From CAYOEZ01 sp964402955 (GTDB taxonomy: Bacteria; Chloroflexota; DTOL01; DAOUCN01), in assembly GCA_964402955.1 (NCBI GenBank), contig CAYOEZ010000165.1, forward strand, positions 1 to 11,349: a stretch of DNA of 11,349 bases, in the 5' to 3' direction. The translations under genes were made by a program, and so were the position numbers. The number at the start of each line of letters is the position of its first letter. Within the stretch, counting starts at the first letter, position 1. Positions 6,896 to 11,349 of the stretch are shown in pieces. The notes under the pieces were generated by a model, which saw only the letters and a list, made by a program, of their open reading frames with translations, made no database searches and had not been told where the DNA came from.

Positions 6896-7786
6896 ATGCC
6901 CATGGTTGCAGCCAACGGACTTGAGCTCTACTACGAAGACGGCGGACAAGGAGCGCCGCTCGTCTACATCCACGGCGGCTTTGCCAGCCTGGATACGACT
7001 CTGTGCGACCTGACGCCTTTCGCCTGGACATGGGAAAATGACTTTGCCGCCGCCTTCCATTTCATAGAGTATGACCGGCGCGGCTGCTTTCGCTCGTCCT
7101 GTCCCGAAGGCGGCTATGGCCTGCCCAACCAGGTGCGCGACCTGGAATGCCTGCTCGATCATCTGAGCATTACCTCGACGCACATCATAGGCTCGTCGGC
7201 GGGCGGGCCGATCGCCATCCTCTTTGCGGCGACGCGTCCACAGCGTGTGCGCTCGCTCACGCTCGCCGGCACATCGGTCAGCCTCTTTCGCGGAGCAGAC
7301 CACATCAGCGACCTGGTGCGCCGGCACGCCGCCATCCTGGAACGCGACGGCGCCGATGCTGCATTTGACCAAAGGCCGCCCGGCGTTGAGGTCAGCTACA
7401 AGATTCTGTGGGAGCCGGAGGAGATGCGAGAACGGGGCGTGCTCGGCGCCTATCGTAAACAGCAGCAGGAACTGGCCGCACTGGCAGCAGGCCTGCCGCG
7501 CTCGCTGCGCGTACGCTACTATGCCGCGGAGCTACGTAATATGCGGGCCTACTGGGAGACCGACGTTGCCTCCTATGCCCGGCAGCTCGGCTTGCCGACG
7601 ATGGTACTGCATGGCAGCAATGACCGCGAGGTACCAGTGGCGTGGGGCGAGGAGATGGCGCTTCTGATACCCGGCGCCCGTCTGCACGTTGTGCAAGGGT
7701 GGTCGCACAGTCTGATTATTCGCAGCGCCGAAGCACGCCTGATCGCGATGGCGTTCATGAAGGAGCAGGAGGAAAGCCATGTGTGA
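6896..7786 (+). CDS. Alpha/beta-fold hydrolase
   Basis: This 296-residue cytoplasmic hydrolase has the alpha/beta fold. The start reads MPMVAANGLELYYEDGG, then PLVYIHGGFA (21-30) with the HGG oxyanion-hole motif. A strand ending in EYDRRG follows (58-63). The nucleophile elbow is GSSAG (99-103), with S101 as catalytic serine. The helical cap occupies about 130-220. The acid is D243 in VLHGSNDREVP and the base is H271 in VVQGWSHSL. All three catalytic residues are in order, so it should be active on an ester, amide or lactone. The closest functional groups are proline iminopeptidase-like (S33) enzymes and general esterases, but the elbow differs from the usual GGSWG of the former. It begins 32 bases after the transporter gene, and its last eight bases overlap the next gene, so the two are probably translationally coupled. 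Confidence 0.92.
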   Translation: MPMVAANGLELYYEDGGQGAPLVYIHGGFASLDTTLCDLTPFAWTWENDFAAAFHFIEYDRRGCFRSSCPEGGYGLPNQVRDLECLLDHLSITSTHIIGSSAGGPIAILFAATRPQRVRSLTLAGTSVSLFRGADHISDLVRRHAAILERDGADAAFDQRPPGVEVSYKILWEPEEMRERGVLGAYRKQQQELAALAAGLPRSLRVRYYAAELRNMRAYWETDVASYARQLGLPTMVLHGSNDREVPVAWGEEMALLIPGARLHVVQGWSHSLIIRSAEARLIAMAFMKEQEESHV

Positions 7787-9107
7787 CACGATTGTGGTGA
7801 CAAAGGAAGCATCGCTCGATGGCGTCACTCTCTTCGCCAAGAACTCTGACCGCCAGCCCAACGAAGCGCACCACGTCACTATGGCGCCCGCTGCCGAACA
7901 CAAGGTCGGCAGCGTCGTGCGCTGCACATACATTGACATTCCCCAGGTTGCGCACACCAACGCCGTCCTGCTCGCCAAGCCGTTCTGGATTTGGGGCGCG
8001 GAGATGGGTGTCAACGAGCACGGCGTGGCCATCGGCAACGAAGCAGTGTTCACGAAGATACCCTACGACAAGAAGCGGGGACTGATCGGCATGGACTTCC
8101 TGCGCCTGGCGCTGGAGCGCGCCGCCACGGCGCAGCAGGCCGTCACGGTGATCACGGGCATGTTGGAGCAGTACGGGCAGAGCGGGAACTGTGGGCTAGC
8201 GCATCCATCCTACTACCACAACAGCTTTCTCATTGCCGACCCTAACGAAGCCTGGGTGCTGGAGACGGCCGACCGGCACTGGGCAGCCAGGCAGGTGCAC
8301 GGCGTCTACACCATCTCCAATGGCCTGACCATCGGCAAAGAGTGGGACATGGCGTCGCCTAATCTGGTAGCCTATGCCGTCGAGAAGGGTTGGTGCAAGG
8401 GAAAAGACGACTTCGACTTCGCTCGCTGCTACTCGGACACGATCTATACCACATTCAGCGCCTGCCGCTCACGCCGCCAGTCTACGATGGACAGACTGCG
8501 CGCCGAAAACGGCCAGAACACCGTGTCATCGCTCATGGCTACGCTGCGCAGCCACAAAGATGCAAACGTGACGAGGCCGCCCGATAAGGGTGTGACTGGC
8601 GCCACCGTCTGCATGCACGCCAGTTTTGGCCCCATTCGCGGCAGCCAAACGACCGGCTCGATGGTCTCGCACCTTCACCCCCGTCATCCCACGCACTTCG
8701 TGACGGCCACAGCAGCGCCCTGCACCAGCATCTTCAAGCCTGTCTGGATGGACGCCGAGCTGCCGCCAATGGGGGCAACTCCATCTCGAACGTATAGCTC
8801 GACCAACCTCTTCTGGCAGCACGAGCGACTGCACCGCGCCGTCCTGCGCGACTATGCGCTGCGCCTGCACACCTACAGCGACGAGCGCGACGTGATCGAG
8901 AGGGAGACGGTGGCGGCTGCCCTTGCCATTGCGGCCAGCGATCCTGGCACACGCTCTGAGTTCTCTGCGCGCGCCTTTGCCGAGGCCAAAGCCGCCGAGG
9001 CGCGCTGGCTGGAGCACATCGAGCATCTGCCCACGCTGCGCGACGAGGGCTGGCTGCACAAGCGGGCATGGAAGGGGTTCAACAAGCAGGCTGTGATGCC
9101 AAAGTAG
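7779..9107 (+). CDS. Secernin-like C69 family Ntn-hydrolase (dipeptidase-like)
   Basis: The 442-residue protein begins MCDTIVVTKE and continues LFAKNSDRQPNEA (18-30), the N-terminal signature of secernins and C69 dipeptidases. In this family Cys2 is the catalytic nucleophile, exposed as the new N-terminus when Met1 is removed; here no propeptide precedes it. Other family-like blocks are GVNEHGVAIGNEAV (77-90), SGNCG (135-139), YHNSFLIADPNEAWVLETADRHWAA (about 146-170, interleaved), VYTISNGL (176-183) and ATVCMHASFGP (275-285). These enzymes cut amide bonds of dipeptides or similar compounds. The start is fixed by the N-terminal cysteine, by AGGAGG (7767-7772) six bases upstream, and by the 8-base overlap with the hydrolase gene. 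No signal peptide is seen, so it is cytoplasmic. The exact substrate is unknown; bacterial secernin homologues are poorly studied. It is the last gene of the plus-strand run. Confidence 0.9.
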   Translation: MCDTIVVTKEASLDGVTLFAKNSDRQPNEAHHVTMAPAAEHKVGSVVRCTYIDIPQVAHTNAVLLAKPFWIWGAEMGVNEHGVAIGNEAVFTKIPYDKKRGLIGMDFLRLALERAATAQQAVTVITGMLEQYGQSGNCGLAHPSYYHNSFLIADPNEAWVLETADRHWAARQVHGVYTISNGLTIGKEWDMASPNLVAYAVEKGWCKGKDDFDFARCYSDTIYTTFSACRSRRQSTMDRLRAENGQNTVSSLMATLRSHKDANVTRPPDKGVTGATVCMHASFGPIRGSQTTGSMVSHLHPRHPTHFVTATAAPCTSIFKPVWMDAELPPMGATPSRTYSSTNLFWQHERLHRAVLRDYALRLHTYSDERDVIERETVAAALAIAASDPGTRSEFSARAFAEAKAAEARWLEHIEHLPTLRDEGWLHKRAWKGFNKQAVMPK

Positions 9108-9201
9108 CTGGTAACGGATTCAGTACGGATTACACAGATTTGGCACGGATTACTCGGAATCCGTGCCAAATCCGTTGCCAGCCTCATCTGTGTCAATCCG
9201 T
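9107..9201. repeat. Heptamer-repeat palindromic intergenic element
   Basis: Three direct copies of ACGGATT start at 9114, 9125 and 9145. Three inverted copies, AATCCGT, start at 9158, 9169 and 9195. Larger inverted pairings are built from them: 9107-9120 with 9169-9182 (13 of 14 positions, the other a G-T type pair), 9137-9151 with 9158-9172 (15 of 15), and 9125-9139 with 9186-9201 (one-base indel). The first and third pairings cross, so only alternative folds are possible. From memory, ACGGATT-rich extragenic repeats occur in many copies in some Chloroflexota. It fills the gap between two convergent genes. Confidence 0.75.
9137..9172. terminator. Candidate bidirectional terminator hairpin
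   Basis: A perfect 15-bp stem (GATTTGGCACGGATT and its complement) encloses a six-base ACTCGG loop. It lies 30 bases after the C69 stop and about 55 bases beyond the stop of the convergent glycosidase. No clear T-run follows on either strand, so intrinsic termination is plausible but not canonical; the stem could also simply block 3' exonucleases. Confidence 0.5.
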
Positions 9202-9226
9202 GGCAAACAAAAGACCTCAGCGTCCC

Positions 9227-11173
9227 TTAGGCGGTAGCATACTCGTACAAGGCAAACGTGAACACTTCAGGCAATTGCACCGCCAGTTTGCCCTCACAGC
9301 TCACCATCGCCGCAAAATCCGCGCCATGCCCCAGAACGTGCGTGCACTGCACGCGCTTACCGGCCAGGTTCCAGACAGCGAGAGACGCCTGGGCCTGATC
9401 GTTTAGCTCACGGAAGACGAGCAGGTAGCCATGCTGGTTATCGATGATCGACTGGAAGCCCGTCCACCCCGTGCCCGACGGCTCCTCGCCAATGGGGAAG
9501 ATCTGCCCACTATGGATGCGCTCCTGCTGGCGGCGGTACTCCGTAATGAGAGGTGCAACAGAGAACGCTTCTTCGGGCAGATAGGCGGCCTCGAACCAGC
9601 CTAACGGCTGCGCCATCATCGTGATGGCAAAGCAGTAGTCGAACGGCACGCGCGATGGGGCCAATGGGTCGCCCGCAGGGTACTTGTCGGGATTGCGCCA
9701 CTTGTTGAGAAACTCGATCTGCAGGCTCTGCGCCGGCAGGTAACGCGCCAGCATCCACAGGTTGCGCAGCGTCCAGTGCGGGTAGTAGTTGTAGGCGTCG
9801 GTGTAGCGATTCTCCAGGAACAGATTGCCGTACTCATTGCCGTGGTGATAGCCCCAGCGGTGACCGGCAGTGATGTCCAGGTTGAAAACGACGTCGCCGT
9901 TCGTGGCCTGCACCACAGCGTCCAGCATGGCACGCATGTTGCGGTCGGCCTGTTTGTCGAGCATGTCCACTCCATCGATTTTGAACGTGCGGATGCCGTA
10001 TGTCTGGTACATGCCGATCAGAACAGCGGCGTCTTTCTGCCAGTTGACGTAGCTGTTGTCTTTGCTCGGGTTGAACCACAGGCCCACCTGCACGCCTAAC
10101 TCGCGCGCCCGCTGCACGACAGGCGCCAGGCCACGCGGGAAACGCTCAGGATGCACATCCCAGAACCCCGGAATCTCCCAGATGGTGGACAGCGTGCCGC
10201 CAGCATAGGCTGAGTTGGTCGTGCGCCCCTTTTGCCAGCCGTCGTCGAGCTGAAAGTGGCTGAGGCCCAGCCGCTGCGCCGCCTCGATTTCGGCCAGGGC
10301 AAACGCTGCGCCGATATGCGCGTCGTGGTTGCAGTCGCCCCAGGTGTTGAGCAGGATCATTTCGTCGCGCTCGGCCGTGCGCATGCGGATATTGCCTTGA
10401 TAGGAGCGCAGCGCTGAGAGCAGGGCATACTCGCTGCCACCAGCGACGCCGCTGACAAAGCCGTAGCAGCGCGTCCACTCGCTCTCGCGCACGTCCTGCG
10501 GCGCGACGCCGATGCCTGCCAATGCGATATCGCCGCGCTTGTAGATCATGTCGTAGCCCGGCCAGGCAAGCTGTGTATCGGAGCAGGGCGCTTCCTTCAG
10601 AATGAAAAGCCCCGCGTCGCTGAGGGCGTCCTGCAACAGGAAGAGATTGCCGATGAGCTGGTTTTCGAAGCGGTAGGGTATGACCGTGTGCGTCTGCACC
10701 ATTGTGTTGCGCCGGTCGCTGATGTCGAAGAACTGCACACCGGTTAGCTTGAGGTGGGGACGGGGCGAGACGATGTGCTCGATCGTGCTTGTAGGAGGCG
10801 CCGCGTCGCCAGCACGCCAGACGCCCTTGAGGTAAAAGTCGCAGGCGATCGCCGGGCAATCGGCGTAGATGCGAAAGACACGCCGCACACTCAGGTCGCC
10901 GATGCGCATGTCGACCGTCGCCTCCGCGTGCGTAGGAGCGATCGTGGTCTGCGGCACATCGCGGACGGTCAGTGCGCCCTCGCTGGCATCGCCTTCCACA
11001 CCGGGAAGAGCGAAATCGGGTACGCTGCCTGTCAGTTCCCACACCTGGCCGCTCTGCTTGTCGGCAATCTTCTGGCTGATCAGGTTGCCGCCGTTCCAGC
11101 GATACTGACGCAGGATGCGGCTATTCTCGATAATCAAGATGTCATGGGCGAGTGTCACGCTGCAGGGCTTCAT
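9227..11173 (-). CDS. GH36-type alpha-galactosidase-like glycosidase
   Basis: A 648-residue glycoside hydrolase of the GH-D clan, most like GH36 alpha-galactosidases, which release alpha-linked galactose (or GalNAc) from oligosaccharides. The N-terminal half (about 1-265) is a beta-sandwich. The barrel begins near LLNTWGDCNHDAHIG (274-288). It shows LSHFQLDDGWQKG (304-316) with the sugar-binding D310-D311, and then VGLWFNPSKDNSYV (363-376). FKIDGVD (397-403) follows, where D400 should be the nucleophile. The likely acid/base is D459 in ENRYTDAYNYYPHW (454-467), about 60 residues on, a spacing like that of the Thermotoga maritima enzyme as I recall it. A C-terminal beta domain (about 570-648) ends the protein. 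There is no signal peptide, so it acts in the cytoplasm on imported sugars. ATG 11173 has GGAGG four bases upstream (CCTCC at 11178-11182). No sugar transporter or regulator is in view, so substrate is open. Confidence 0.88.
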   Translation of the reverse strand: MKPCSVTLAHDILIIENSRILRQYRWNGGNLISQKIADKQSGQVWELTGSVPDFALPGVEGDASEGALTVRDVPQTTIAPTHAEATVDMRIGDLSVRRVFRIYADCPAIACDFYLKGVWRAGDAAPPTSTIEHIVSPRPHLKLTGVQFFDISDRRNTMVQTHTVIPYRFENQLIGNLFLLQDALSDAGLFILKEAPCSDTQLAWPGYDMIYKRGDIALAGIGVAPQDVRESEWTRCYGFVSGVAGGSEYALLSALRSYQGNIRMRTAERDEMILLNTWGDCNHDAHIGAAFALAEIEAAQRLGLSHFQLDDGWQKGRTTNSAYAGGTLSTIWEIPGFWDVHPERFPRGLAPVVQRARELGVQVGLWFNPSKDNSYVNWQKDAAVLIGMYQTYGIRTFKIDGVDMLDKQADRNMRAMLDAVVQATNGDVVFNLDITAGHRWGYHHGNEYGNLFLENRYTDAYNYYPHWTLRNLWMLARYLPAQSLQIEFLNKWRNPDKYPAGDPLAPSRVPFDYCFAITMMAQPLGWFEAAYLPEEAFSVAPLITEYRRQQERIHSGQIFPIGEEPSGTGWTGFQSIIDNQHGYLLVFRELNDQAQASLAVWNLAGKRVQCTHVLGHGADFAAMVSCEGKLAVQLPEVFTFALYEYATA

Positions 11174-11218
11174 CTATCCTCCATGAGTCTGTCGGTCCAG
11201 GCTGTTGCGTGCGCCGCC

Positions 11219-11248
11219 ATTATACAGCACCGCTGCCGCCAACCGCAA
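11219..11248 (-). promoter_or_regulatory. Candidate sigma70 promoter of the GH36 gene
   Basis: On the minus strand a perfect -10 hexamer TATAAT (11224-11219) stands out in G+C-rich surroundings, preceded directly by TG. A partial -35, TTGCGG (11248-11243), lies 18 bp upstream. Transcription would start near 11212, giving a leader of about 40 bases ahead of ATG 11173. No obvious operator palindrome overlaps it. Confidence 0.5.
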
Positions 11249-11349
11249 TGTGCTGCGCGGCAGAGGCACAGGGCACGATGCCCGGGCTGTCGCACACACT
11301 CGGTTGCATATTGTGTTGCTGATACGTGCAGACAGCCTGACACGACGGT
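11249..11349. other. Upstream region with no recognised gene
   Basis: This stretch contains a small self-complementary GGGC-ACGAT-GCCC (near 11271-11283) and no open frame with convincing codon character. All three minus-strand frames happen to be open across it, which is expected by chance over so short and G+C-rich a stretch; one frame would be rich in cysteine and arginine and does not look like a protein. It is probably the regulatory region between the glycosidase gene and whatever lies to the right. Confidence 0.4.

Noticed and set aside
9107..9201. CRISPR array.
   Set aside because: The repeated unit is only seven bases, occurs in both orientations, and lacks regular spacers.
11170..11184. 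Tiny upstream frame ATG-GAG-GAT-AGA-TGA on the minus strand, overlapping the GH36 start.
   Set aside because: Its ATG overlaps the GGAGG that serves the main gene and it has no ribosome site of its own; four codons are easily fortuitous.
11170..11349. Open minus-strand frame running in from the right edge and ending in a TGA that overlaps the GH36 ATG.
   Set aside because: The translation is rich in cysteine and arginine with no protein-like pattern. The other minus frames are also largely open, and a TATAAT promoter lies within it.

Overview
The window comes from a G+C-rich bacterial chromosome (roughly 60% by eye) whose genes use ATG or GTG starts preceded by GGAGG-type Shine-Dalgarno sites. 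My best guess is a Chloroflexota (Anaerolineae-like) bacterium. That rests on the nadK-recN pair, a lipoprotein nitroreductase, a secernin-like C69 hydrolase, and two short palindromic intergenic repeat types that I associate from memory with such genomes. No rRNA or other taxonomic marker is present, so the assignment is an inference.

Layout. Positions 1-165 hold a GCAATGAC-type palindromic repeat and a possible promoter. Positions 214-9107 carry eight genes, all on the plus strand and never more than about 56 bases apart: a two-module GNAT acetyltransferase, a GT4 glycosyltransferase, NAD kinase (nadK), the DNA-repair ATPase recN, a SagB-type nitroreductase lipoprotein, an MFS exporter or importer, an alpha/beta hydrolase, and a secernin-like C69 Ntn-hydrolase. 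Positions 9108-9226 are a short convergent intergenic region packed with six copies of a heptamer in both orientations; it forms a perfect 15-bp hairpin and probably terminates transcription from both sides. Positions 9227-11173 carry a GH36-type alpha-galactosidase-like glycosidase on the minus strand. Upstream of it lie a good Shine-Dalgarno site, a consensus -10 box and a further 100 bases with no recognisable gene.

How the genes may work together. nadK and recN are a conserved housekeeping pair, and the GNAT and GT4 genes just before them are closely coupled to each other. The second half of the run (lipoprotein flavoenzyme, transporter, alpha/beta hydrolase, amide-cleaving Ntn-hydrolase) reads like a small-molecule handling cassette: a redox enzyme outside the membrane, a carrier in it, and two hydrolases in the cytoplasm. 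No substrate can be named from sequence. I found no phage genes, transposase, CRISPR array, tRNA or rRNA. No clearly new system is proven here; the best candidates for follow-up are the exported SagB-like cassette and the heptamer-repeat intergenic element.
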